DNA from: an uncultured Ruminococcus sp. | GTDB taxonomy: Bacteria; Bacillota; Clostridia; Oscillospirales; Ruminococcaceae | Length of the DNA: 6,812 nucleotides | Direction: 5' to 3' | Assembly (NCBI GenBank): GCA_937926145.1 | Contig: CALANW010000146.1 | Coordinates: forward strand, 1 to 6,812 | Part shown: piece by piece, positions 1-5,023 of the stretch | Layout: each line of letters starts with the position of its first letter | How positions within the stretch are numbered: the first letter of the stretch is position 1 | Translations under genes and position numbers: made by a program | The notes under the pieces: generated by a model | The model's database searches: none | The model's input: the letters and a program-made list of their open reading frames with translations, nothing else | Told to the model about the DNA's origin: nothing

Positions 1-174
1 GTGACGGATAATAAAAACCGCACCTGCCACAGCTGCACACACAGCAGAAATTACTGCGATAAGCTTGACTGTTTTCTTGGATTTTCTCCTGCCGCCGCTT
101 TCACCGAAAAACAGAATATCAAAATCTTCGGAAAGCGGCATTTCGGGATCGGTGTTTTTTCTGTAATAGATCAT
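1..174 (-). CDS. Partial single-pass membrane protein, N-terminal part only
   Basis: The first 58 codons are present; the rest lies beyond the left edge. The start is an ATG preceded by GGAG (184-187) at 9 nt. The protein opens with an acidic cytoplasmic-type stretch (MIYYRKNTDPEMPLSEDFDI), then a basic patch around residues 29-37 (RRKSKKTVK), then a hydrophobic segment from about residue 38 to 56 (LIAVISAVCAAVAGAVFII). This order suggests a membrane anchor with the N-terminus inside, though a signal peptide is not excluded. It begins 17 bp after the helix-turn-helix/zipper gene, so the two are probably cotranscribed. I do not recognise the family. In this context a mobile-element surface, conjugation or maintenance protein is possible, but the visible part cannot show it. 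Confidence 0.75.
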   Translation of the reverse strand, partial: MIYYRKNTDPEMPLSEDFDILFFGESGGRRKSKKTVKLIAVISAVCAAVAGAVFIIRH

Positions 175-191
175 TTTGGGATTCTCCTTTT

Positions 192-557
192 TTACATCTC
201 AATGTTTTTTCTTCGTTTTTCATTTCTGCCCGAAAGGACAGCTTTCAGCCTTTCGTTCTCACATTTCAGCCTGCTCACCTCCTTTCGCAGCACTTCATTT
301 TTAGCCGCAAGAATATTTATTTCATCGGCAGCAGAGGAAACGGAACTTCTGCTCTGCTTGGCTCTGTTCTCTTTGCGGAAAATTGCCCCTGCCGCCGTTA
401 TTGCCTTTTCATCAAGCACACGTTCGCCCTTGGTGTTGATTTTAAGTTTCTTTGCAAGTTCCGGGTGTCGGCTTAACGTTTCATAAAATTTTGTTGGCTT
501 CAAGCTGTTCGCTTTGCAGTATTCGGAGATTGAAATGTATTTGCTGTTTTTTCGCAT
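192..557 (-). CDS. Small helix-turn-helix plus leucine-zipper protein, likely plasmid accessory DNA-binding protein
   Basis: A 121-residue basic protein. Residues 8-58 (from YISISEYCKANSLK to VLDEKAITA) have the look of a MerR/excisionase-type helix-turn-helix: a short helix, a 'KPTKFYETL' recognition-like helix, and a 'GERVLDEKAI' wing. A basic linker follows (63-70), then a coiled coil at about 76-108 with leucines at exact heptad spacing (L83, L90, L97, L104), and a basic tail. This order recalls small HTH-plus-coiled-coil proteins next to replication genes on Firmicutes plasmids (the DUF536/RepB type), but I see no signature that fixes a family. The ATG at 557 has AGGA (567-570) at 9 nt. 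A weak promoter may lie at 642-647 (TTGCCG) and 619-624 (TATTTT), overlapping the divergent hydrolase promoter region. Probably a dimeric DNA-binding regulator or copy/partition accessory factor (inference). Confidence 0.75.
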   Translation of the reverse strand: MRKNSKYISISEYCKANSLKPTKFYETLSRHPELAKKLKINTKGERVLDEKAITAAGAIFRKENRAKQSRSSVSSAADEINILAAKNEVLRKEVSRLKCENERLKAVLSGRNEKRRKNIEM

Positions 558-584
558 TGGTTATTATCCTTTCGGTGGTTTGAG

Positions 585-613
585 TTGATTTCCTTATTGG
601 GATATGGTATAAT
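585..613 (+). promoter_or_regulatory. Strong sigma-70 promoter of the hydrolase gene
   Basis: A -35 TTGATT (585-590) and a perfect -10 TATAAT (608-613) are separated by 17 bp, and TG at 605-606 makes an extended -10. The start site would be near 620, giving a leader of about 50 nt. An inverted repeat (ATTTGC/GCAAAT, 635-649) lies in this leader. Confidence 0.85.
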
Positions 614-634
614 GTAGAAAAATAAGTTGAGTTT

Positions 635-649
635 ATTTGCTCGGCAAAT
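635..649. repeat. Short inverted repeat in hydrolase leader, possible operator
   Basis: Perfect 6-bp arms ATTTGC (635-640) and GCAAAT (644-649) flank a 3-nt centre. The repeat sits just downstream of the expected start site of the hydrolase promoter and overlaps a weak minus-strand -35 for the divergent HTH gene, so a bound repressor could affect both. A role is inference; the arms are short. Confidence 0.35.
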
Positions 650-672
650 CGAAATTTGGTGGTGAATATTTT

Positions 673-1473
673 ATGTTTTATAATGCAAAAGAACAACTGT
701 TAGAAATACAGGGTATGCAGATGAATTACATTACTTTTGGAAAGGGAACGAAGCCTCTGATTTTGATTCAAGGTCTTAGCACCCGCAGCATTAAAGGGGC
801 AGCATTTTCATTGGCTTATATGTATCGAATTTTCGCAAAAGATTATAAAATTTATATGTTTGACCGCAGAGAAGATATTAGCGATAACATAACAGTAAGA
901 GACTTAGCGGCAGATATAGCAATGGCAATGGATACATTAATGATTACAAATGCTGATGTCTTTGGTGTATCACAAGGTGGTATGATTGCTCAATATCTTG
1001 CAATAGACAGACCCGATTTAGTAAATCAGTTAGTCCTCGCAGTAACACTTTCGAAAAATAATGAAACCGTCGAAAGGACAGTCAATGACTGGATTCAAAT
1101 TACAGAACAGAATAATATGAAAAGGCTGATTACAGATATGGCTGAAAAGATGTATTCCGGTATTTATGTGAAACGATACAAACCGTTTATGTCATTATTA
1201 ACGTTTTTTCAAAAGCCAAAGAATGTACCAAGATTTATCGCATTGGCAAAAGCTTGCCTTAGTTGTAAAGCTTATGATGAATTAGATAGAATTCAATGCC
1301 CGGTATTTGTAATTGGAGGTATGCAGGATAAAGTGGTAAGTGGATCGGCTTCTTTGGAAATTTCAAAAAAACTTGGTTGTGAAATCTTTATGTATGATAA
1401 TTTAGGACATGCCGCTTATGAAGAAGCTAAGGATTTCAATCAAAGAGTTTATAACTTTTTACAGCATAAATAA
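673..1473 (+). CDS. Alpha/beta hydrolase
   Basis: A 266-residue soluble alpha/beta hydrolase fold protein, a normal length for a lid-containing single-domain member. The nucleophile elbow is GVSQG (98-102, Ser100), the acid is probably Asp219 in GGMQDKVV, and the histidine is His246 in NLGHAAYEE; the triad appears complete. IQGLSTRS (32-39) corresponds to the HG-type oxyanion loop after strand 3, and MFDRRE (62-67) to the loop after strand 4. The region about 130-200 would be the helical lid. There is no signal peptide, so it is cytoplasmic. Substrate is not predictable: esterase, lipase-like or ester/lactone hydrolase are all possible. I chose ATG 673 over the upstream TTG at 637 because GGTGGTG (658-664) lies 8 nt before it and conserved fold residues start after it. 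It is a monocistronic cargo-like gene with its own promoter and terminator, convergent with repA. Confidence 0.9.
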   Translation: MFYNAKEQLLEIQGMQMNYITFGKGTKPLILIQGLSTRSIKGAAFSLAYMYRIFAKDYKIYMFDRREDISDNITVRDLAADIAMAMDTLMITNADVFGVSQGGMIAQYLAIDRPDLVNQLVLAVTLSKNNETVERTVNDWIQITEQNNMKRLITDMAEKMYSGIYVKRYKPFMSLLTFFQKPKNVPRFIALAKACLSCKAYDELDRIQCPVFVIGGMQDKVVSGSASLEISKKLGCEIFMYDNLGHAAYEEAKDFNQRVYNFLQHK

Positions 1474-1514
1474 TTTATATAAAGCAAAAATTCCAATTTA
1501 TCATACAATTTATA

Positions 1515-1547
1515 ATCACAGCACTCTAACGGGTGCTGTGATTTTTT
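1515..1547 (+). terminator. Rho-independent terminator after the hydrolase
   Basis: A perfect 10-bp stem (ATCACAGCAC 1515-1524, GTGCTGTGAT 1533-1542) can extend by a T-G and a C-G pair to leave a TAAC loop, and runs into six T residues (1542-1547). It lies between the convergent hydrolase and repA. On the minus strand the stem is followed only by TATAAATT, so it is a weaker terminator for repA. Confidence 0.9.
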
Positions 1548-1549
1548 AT

Positions 1550-2542
1550 CTAAAGCATCTTCATACGCATATCATGTTCAAACCCTGCAAACGTTGAGTT
1601 TGTCAGCGTGTAAACCGAGTTGAACAGGGAAGCCGTCAGAAAACGGTCTATCCTGCTGATTTTGTCGGGATAGCTGACAAGACTTTTCATCACATACTGA
1701 ACGTGATCGAAAGTAATTTTTCTGTAAGCAGACTTTGCCGTTTCTTCCGAAACACGTTTCCCCTCCGATACCACACATCGCTCTCCGCAGAGAACATCGA
1801 CCATGAGATCTTTAATTTCTTCTGCCATTTGGACAACAGAGCTGTCGGTGTGAGATATAAGACAGTCATAGTCGATCTGTTTCTTAACTTCTTCCTCAAC
1901 TGTGTTTCTGTCTATTCCATCAATCAATCCATCTCCGGGCGAAAAATTTTGAAAGCCTGCTCGTGACTGATCGATAGATTGATCGTAAGTATAACTCATA
2001 TCAGTATTATTTATATCAATATTATTAGAGTCCGAATTTCGTACTTCAAGAAGTCTGTTTTTCGGATTTGCAGAAGTCTGATTTTCGGACTTCTTGAAAT
2101 CTGTTTTTCCGACTTCTTGAAATTCGTTTTCCGTATTTCTTGATGTCGGTACATAATCAGTGCTTTTCTCGCCTTTGACAATGAAATTTTTCACATACAG
2201 AATTGACGGCAGTCCCAGACCTCGGCGTTTCTTCCTCACAAGCCCGATGCCTGACTGGTCATCAAGCTCTTTAAGAAGATTGAGAGCCTTTTCGTGACCT
2301 ACATCAAGTATCTCCTCAATTTCTTCTACTGGGAAAATGATATACACCCTGTTGTGCTTATCTATCCAGTTATTTTTACGGCTTAAACTCATACGTTCAA
2401 GCAGCAGTCCGTACAACAGCTTTGCTTCATTGGACAAACCGCCGAAGTGTTCCTTGTCTGTGAAAAGCACCTTCGGCACTCGGACAAAAGTAAATTGTTC
2501 AGCTTCGATACCGTAATAATAATCAAATTCAGTTTTGGGCAT
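1550..2542 (-). CDS. repA: RepA_N-family replication initiator with DUF6017-like C-terminus
   Basis: A 330-residue replication initiator. Residues 6-122 match the RepA_N domain of theta-replicating plasmids and integrative elements of Firmicutes: FDYYYG, then FTFVRVPKVLF, LSNEAKLLYGLLLERM, YIIFPVEEIEEIL, and a winged-helix tail with the basic KKRRGLGLP. This domain binds origin iterons. Residues 132-190 are a low-complexity, Asn/Ser/Lys-rich linker encoded by the tandem DNA repeats at 2031-2145. Residues 225-325 (from DYDCLI to RFLTASLFNSVYTL) resemble the DUF6017 C-terminal domain. ATG 2542 is chosen over the GTG at 2551 because AGGTG (2551-2555) is then an 8-nt-spaced ribosome site that overlaps that GTG. 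A hairpin followed by T residues sits in its leader, suggesting attenuation. Family assignment is confident; which replicon type it belongs to is not clear. Confidence 0.93.
   Translation of the reverse strand: MPKTEFDYYYGIEAEQFTFVRVPKVLFTDKEHFGGLSNEAKLLYGLLLERMSLSRKNNWIDKHNRVYIIFPVEEIEEILDVGHEKALNLLKELDDQSGIGLVRKKRRGLGLPSILYVKNFIVKGEKSTDYVPTSRNTENEFQEVGKTDFKKSENQTSANPKNRLLEVRNSDSNNIDINNTDMSYTYDQSIDQSRAGFQNFSPGDGLIDGIDRNTVEEEVKKQIDYDCLISHTDSSVVQMAEEIKDLMVDVLCGERCVVSEGKRVSEETAKSAYRKITFDHVQYVMKSLVSYPDKISRIDRFLTASLFNSVYTLTNSTFAGFEHDMRMKML
1986..2030. other. AT-rich tract beside the iterons, candidate DNA unwinding element
   Basis: A strongly AT-rich stretch (for example AGTATTATTTATATCAATAT) directly abuts the iteron array within repA and encodes the Asn/Asp-rich linker. 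AT-rich DNA next to iterons is the usual place for origin melting. No DnaA box was identified. Confidence 0.45.
2031..2145. repeat. Five tandem 23-bp iterons inside repA (probable replication origin)
   Basis: Five contiguous 23-bp units occupy 2031-2053, 2054-2076, 2077-2099, 2100-2122 and 2123-2145. On the plus strand the inner units begin TCTG(T/A)TTTTC(G/C)GA and end with CTTCTTGAA, CTTCAAGAAG or a variant; the outer two are more diverged. Because 23 is not a multiple of three, each copy is read in a different frame, so the periodicity must be kept at DNA level. Origin repeats inside rep genes are established for RepA_N plasmids; assigning this array as the initiator binding site is inference from that precedent and the sequence. 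Confidence 0.85.
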
Positions 2543-2573
2543 ATAGATCACACCTACTCATAATTTAAGGCAA

Positions 2574-2618
2574 ACAAAAAAAGCCGCAGAATACTTCAAA
2601 ATAAAGTATTCTGCGGCT
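2574..2618 (-). terminator. repA: Strong hairpin with T-tract in the repA leader, possible attenuator
   Basis: On the minus strand a perfect 15-bp stem (arms 2604-2618 and 2582-2596, 7-nt loop 2597-2603) runs into seven T residues ending at about 2575, some 32 nt before the repA ATG. There is no room for a convincing promoter between it and repA, so repA transcripts probably read through it. It may therefore be an attenuator, or it may just insulate repA from upstream transcription. On the plus strand it lacks a T-tract. Confidence 0.85.
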
Positions 2619-2694
2619 CAAAACCACATAAATATTATGTTTGCATAAAAACAAGTACAGGAAAATGCCTATTCTACGCTGTTTAACGGCTCAC

Positions 2695-2776
2695 TCGTAC
2701 CATACTCGTACTATTTTTCCCGAAAGTCTAAAAAACACAGTCAAAAAATTTTTAACTCGTACTATTTTCGTACTAT
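2695..2776. repeat. Four phased TCGTAC(T/C)AT boxes
   Basis: Copies lie at 2695-2703 (TCGTACCAT), 2706-2714, 2757-2765 and 2768-2776 (TCGTACTAT). Within each pair the copies start 11 bp apart, about one helical turn, and the pairs start 51 bp apart at the inner copies. They lie 70-150 bp from the tRNA-Trp core, where arm-type sites for a tyrosine integrase or excisionase would be, and also upstream of repA. Function is inferred. Confidence 0.7.
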
Positions 2777-2810
2777 GAAACGGCATTTTTAAGTTTTCAA
2801 AGGAAAAGTA

Positions 2811-2844
2811 AAAGCCCGCAACTGACGTAGTTGCGGGCTTTTTT
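2811..2844. terminator. Bidirectional terminator next to the tRNA-Trp fragment
   Basis: A perfect 13-bp stem (2811-2823 and 2829-2841) with a 5-nt GACGT loop has T residues on both strands: TTTTTT at 2839-2844 on the plus strand, and a TTTTACTTTT run on the minus strand. It follows the tRNA 3' end by 1-2 bp, as a tRNA-Trp terminator would. If the fragment is an integration scar, this side may be the original downstream flank. Confidence 0.88.
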
Positions 2845-2845
2845 A

Positions 2846-2890
2846 TGGCAGGGGCAGTAAGAATCGAACTCACGACACGCGGTTTTGGAG
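2846..2890 (-). other. 3' half of tRNA-Trp (anticodon loop to CCA), attachment-site core
   Basis: Read on the minus strand: anticodon loop CTCCAAA (2884-2890) with anticodon CCA (2886-2888), 3' anticodon stem ACCGC (2879-2883), variable GTGTC, T stem GTGAG with loop TTCGATT and CTTAC (2857-2873), acceptor TGCCCCT (2850-2856), discriminator G and encoded CCA (2846-2848). The 5' half is missing: the bases at 2891-2895 give AATTG where GCGGT is needed to pair, and no D arm follows. It is thus not a functional tRNA but a 45-bp identity block, as carried by elements whose tyrosine integrase crosses over at the anticodon loop. No integrase gene is in the window. Confidence 0.88.
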
Positions 2891-2898
2891 CAATTTAT

Positions 2899-3127
2899 TA
2901 CACTAAATGTAATTTTATGTCACATCTTGTAAATGGCTATATTACTTGATTTATAGTCATATACCTTTATGCACTTTTAGGTTAATTCAGGTCATTTTTT
3001 GTAAACTTGGTGTACAAATAGTGCACAAGTACACTAAACTCACGATTCGAGTTTTCTCAATCGCATATCGATCAAATATAAAAAATTCCACACCGTCAAC
3101 ACAATTTTAAACTTAACTCAGTACACC
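2899..3127. repeat. GTGTAC/GTACAC box family right of the tRNA core
   Basis: This gene-free stretch between the tRNA fragment and the ATPase gene holds TACACTAAA twice (2899-2907 and 3030-3038), GGTGTAC at 3009-3015 with its inverse GTACACC at 3121-3127, and GTGTAC (3010-3015) facing GTACAC (3029-3034) around a central GTGCAC (3021-3026). These could be the second set of arm sites for integrase or excisionase. Individual boxes are short, so chance is not excluded for some. I see no coding potential here. Confidence 0.5.
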
Positions 3128-3139
3128 TATATGAGAAAA

Positions 3140-4588
3140 TTATTCAATACCTCGATATCCGTTCTTTTCCGCATTTCCTAACAAATATAAAAATGCAAAT
3201 GCAGGTATTCTCAAAAGATCTATACCAGCAGCTGTATTATGCACTCCAAAATCCGTTGCAGCTTTGGTTACAACAATTGACGCAGACGATTCCTGACATA
3301 GCTCAACTATAGCGTCGTCATCTGCAATAGGCGCGCCTTCACGATACTTCACTTCGATTAAGATTTTTTTGATATTAGGATAATCCACTACAACATCGAT
3401 TTCTTTATTCTTTTTGCCTCCGCGAAAATAACCTATTGATGTGGCAAATTGATAGTAAAAAGCTGCAACATGCTTATAAACAGCTGTTTCAACAACCTTA
3501 CCCATTTCGGTAGGATCTGTCATAATAGAATCATCCATCAGCACTGCATTTCGAATAGCTGCATCTGCTATATATATTTTAGGTCTAGCTTTCAGCACTT
3601 TTTTTCCTGCCATGTCTACTGGCCAGCTTTGATATATAAGATTTGCACTTTCAAGATACCGGATATAGTTTTCAACTGTTGTTCGAGAAACTCCATTCAG
3701 TTCTTTAGTAATAGCTTCTATTGATACAATTTCAGATGAAACATTACACAAATACAAAAAAATTCGTTCAAGTTCTGTCGCATTTCGAATATTATACAGC
3801 GACGGAAGATCCCGTTTCAGCACTTTATCCACTACATCTTCACGCATAATCTGCTGTGCCATAAGATCATTGTCAGCAAGTGCTAATTCGGGAAATCCGC
3901 CTACTTGCAAATATCGCATAAAATGATTCTGCACTTTGGACAATTGCAACATAATCTGTGTTCGTTCAATCTGTGATTTTTTAAGAAGCGAAGTAACTTT
4001 CAAATCAGATGGAATATCAGGTCGATCTACATTAAGAAGCTCACAGTATTCATAAAATGATAATGTCGGCACCTGAATCACAGTCCATCTGCCTGCGCCG
4101 CTTTCACGACTACCCTTCATAAGTGCAGGACTTGCAGAACCGGTCGCCACAACTTGTGTATCAGGTTGTGTATCATAAAGAGTTTTTAACCAACGATCCC
4201 AATCTTGAGCATATTGAACTTCGTCAAAGAAATAATACACATCCTGATCAGCACAAATATTCTCATGATAACATTCAAGAATATCCTGAAACTGGCTTAG
4301 CTTCAACATTGGATGATCCATAGAAATAAAAACAATTTTTTGGGCCGGAACTCCAGAATTTAACAATGCTTCGATCATCTGATATTGAATTGTTGTCTTC
4401 CCAACTCGACGTGTTCCTGTCAATACAACAGTTCTTCTTATATCTTTATTTTTTAAACGCTTCATTGCCTCATGAAAAGCAAATCTCTTGTATGTTTTTG
4501 TCATTCTTGGATTAACAACACCTGTTTTCCACCAAGGATTGTAAGCTGTTAATACCTTTAGAATTCCATCTTTTGTAGTTATTGGCAT
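3140..4588 (-). CDS. AAA_14 / DUF4143 family ATPase with PD-(D/E)XK-like C-terminus
   Basis: A 482-residue complete member of the widespread AAA ATPase plus DUF4143 family, of usual length. The ATPase domain (about 45-185) carries Walker A GTRRVGKTT (58-66, Lys64), Walker B VYYFFDEVQ (117-125, Asp122-Glu123), a sensor-type ATGSAS (148-153) and an SGAGR arginine (Arg167). A winged-helix section follows (about 277-325, VSRTTVENYIRYLESANLIY). The DUF4143 C-terminus has Glu367, EIDVVVD (Asp398) and ILIEVKY (Glu412, Lys414), the layout of a PD-(D/E)XK nuclease fold. The physiological role of the family is poorly known and it is common on mobile elements and accessory regions. The ATG at 4588 has AAGGAG with a 12-nt gap, and transcription starts from the adjacent consensus promoter. 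It stands alone; no clear terminator follows within 3030-3139. Confidence 0.93.
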   Translation of the reverse strand: MPITTKDGILKVLTAYNPWWKTGVVNPRMTKTYKRFAFHEAMKRLKNKDIRRTVVLTGTRRVGKTTIQYQMIEALLNSGVPAQKIVFISMDHPMLKLSQFQDILECYHENICADQDVYYFFDEVQYAQDWDRWLKTLYDTQPDTQVVATGSASPALMKGSRESGAGRWTVIQVPTLSFYEYCELLNVDRPDIPSDLKVTSLLKKSQIERTQIMLQLSKVQNHFMRYLQVGGFPELALADNDLMAQQIMREDVVDKVLKRDLPSLYNIRNATELERIFLYLCNVSSEIVSIEAITKELNGVSRTTVENYIRYLESANLIYQSWPVDMAGKKVLKARPKIYIADAAIRNAVLMDDSIMTDPTEMGKVVETAVYKHVAAFYYQFATSIGYFRGGKKNKEIDVVVDYPNIKKILIEVKYREGAPIADDDAIVELCQESSASIVVTKAATDFGVHNTAAGIDLLRIPAFAFLYLLGNAEKNGYRGIE

Positions 4589-4613
4589 GTATCAATCACA
4601 CTCCTTTTCATAT

Positions 4614-4642
4614 ATTATACCCCAAAAATCAATTTTTGTCAA
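4614..4642 (-). promoter_or_regulatory. Consensus sigma-70 promoter of the ATPase gene
   Basis: On the minus strand a perfect -35 TTGACA (4637-4642) and a perfect -10 TATAAT (4614-4619) are separated by exactly 17 bp. The start site would be near 4607, so the leader is only about 20 nt and the ribosome site (4601-4606) lies at its start. A promoter this strong in front of a lone ATPase fits repression by a factor bound at the flanking inverted repeats. Confidence 0.92.
4623..4638. promoter_or_regulatory. Inverted repeat in the promoter spacer, candidate operator
   Basis: CAAAAAT and ATTTTTG arms (7 bp each, perfect) around a 2-bp centre occupy almost the entire spacer between -35 and -10 of the ATPase promoter. 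A protein bound here would block RNA polymerase. The arms are A/T-rich, so chance is more likely than for the neighbouring palindrome. Confidence 0.45.
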
Positions 4643-4647
4643 TAATA

Positions 4648-4667
4648 ATTGCAAGTATACTTGCAAT
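4648..4667. promoter_or_regulatory. Perfect 20-bp palindrome upstream of the ATPase promoter
   Basis: ATTGCAAGTATACTTGCAAT is a perfect palindrome beginning 5 bp upstream of the -35 and centred about 50 bp before the expected start site. It has the size and symmetry of a dimeric regulator site (MarR/TetR/Xre-type, family not determinable). Its position suits either an activator or a repressor acting with the downstream repeat. No regulator gene lies in this immediate region. Confidence 0.7.
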
Positions 4668-4669
4668 AT

Positions 4670-4698
4670 TTTGCTAAAATAATTGATTTTTTAGCAAA
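4670..4698. repeat. Second inverted repeat upstream of the ATPase promoter
   Basis: Perfect 10-bp arms TTTGCTAAAA (4670-4679) and TTTTAGCAAA (4689-4698) are separated by 9 bp, immediately next to the 20-bp palindrome. It may be another regulator site or a structured end of the transcribed unit to the right. No T-tract makes it a terminator. Confidence 0.5.
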
Positions 4699-4711
4699 TA
4701 CTATGAGTATG

Positions 4712-4825
4712 TCAATAATCATGCTCCTGTAAGAAATACTCATCTACCATAAGCAAGAGAGGCAGGAAGTATTTCTCCGCAATCAAAAAGTGACAGATAT
4801 TACGTAAGATTAATTCCTCTCGCAT
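4712..4825 (-). CDS. Very small ORF, doubtful
   Basis: A 37-codon frame from ATG 4825, beginning MREELILRNICHFLIAEKYF and ending QEHDY, has a hydrophobic leucine-rich middle and a GGTG about 8 nt before the start. It lies directly downstream of the IS66 remnant and upstream of the ATPase promoter. I do not recognise it. It could be a remnant of the insertion sequence or noise; frames of this length arise by chance. Confidence 0.2.
   Translation of the reverse strand: MREELILRNICHFLIAEKYFLPLLLMVDEYFLQEHDY
4732..4776. repeat. Inverted repeat AGAAATACT...AGTATTTCT
   Basis: Perfect 9-bp arms (4732-4740 and 4768-4776) are separated by 27 bp in a stretch with no convincing gene. It may be a relic of a mobile element end or a fold in a transcript. 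No function is supported. Confidence 0.4.
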
Positions 4826-4871
4826 CCAAAAAACACCATAACCCTGCTGGTTAACCCGACAGGGTCATATA

Positions 4872-4997
4872 TCATTGTGAATCATAATTCCAAGGCTTAA
4901 CCGGTTCATCGGATGTCAACAGCCTGTAAAAACAAACCTCGACATTCAAGCCGTTTGCACAGGCAGTAACGGCAAGAGAGTATATCAGAGCACTATT
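4872..4997 (-). pseudogene. IS66-family transposase (TnpC) C-terminal remnant
   Basis: This frame has no start; it begins after a TAA at 4998-5000 and ends at TGA 4872-4874. It encodes SALIYSLAVTACANGL, close to the conserved IS66 TnpC C-terminal segment SAxxYSxxETAKANGL, then a degenerate tail with LLTSDEPVKPW, resembling the LPW motif near the end of IS66 transposases. The ET(A)K part is altered and the rest of the transposase is gone, so it is a decayed relic. The flanking part of 4699-5023 shows no other gene; it holds a CCCTG/CAGGG imperfect hairpin (4842-4864) that could be the old element's downstream sequence. Confidence 0.65.
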
Positions 4998-5023
4998 TTA
5001 CCCCCTTCCCATATACTAAAATT

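Noticed and set aside
1..486. 161-codon plus-strand open frame
   Set aside because: It lies opposite the HTH and membrane genes, is rich in Phe/Ser as expected for an antisense frame, and has no ribosome site; the minus-strand genes have good starts and coherent proteins.
637..672. TTG start giving a 12-residue longer hydrolase
   Set aside because: It falls inside the leader and the inverted repeat; the ATG at 673 has a well-placed GGTGGTG.
2031..2145. CRISPR array
   Set aside because: The 23-bp units are contiguous without spacers and lie in a conserved coding sequence, so they are iterons.
2691..2873. 60-codon minus-strand frame covering the tRNA fragment
   Set aside because: It runs through the tRNA 3' half, the terminator and the box repeats, has no ribosome site and no family likeness; its KIVRV repetition merely reflects the DNA boxes.
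2846..2890. Functional tRNA-Trp gene
   Set aside because: Acceptor 5' strand, D arm and 5' anticodon stem are absent on the upstream side.
3038..3056. Second tRNA-like piece (ACTCACGATTCGAG)
   Set aside because: It shares only AACTCACGA with the tRNA fragment and the flanks do not form a T stem or acceptor; probably chance.
3070..3110. Minus-strand promoter from TTGACG near 3100
   Set aside because: No acceptable -10 lies 16-18 bp downstream and no gene follows.
4842..4864. CCCTG/CAGGG hairpin as terminator of the RES gene
   Set aside because: The stem is interrupted and the T run on the minus strand begins about seven bases after it; it is also far (about 160 bp) from the stop codon.
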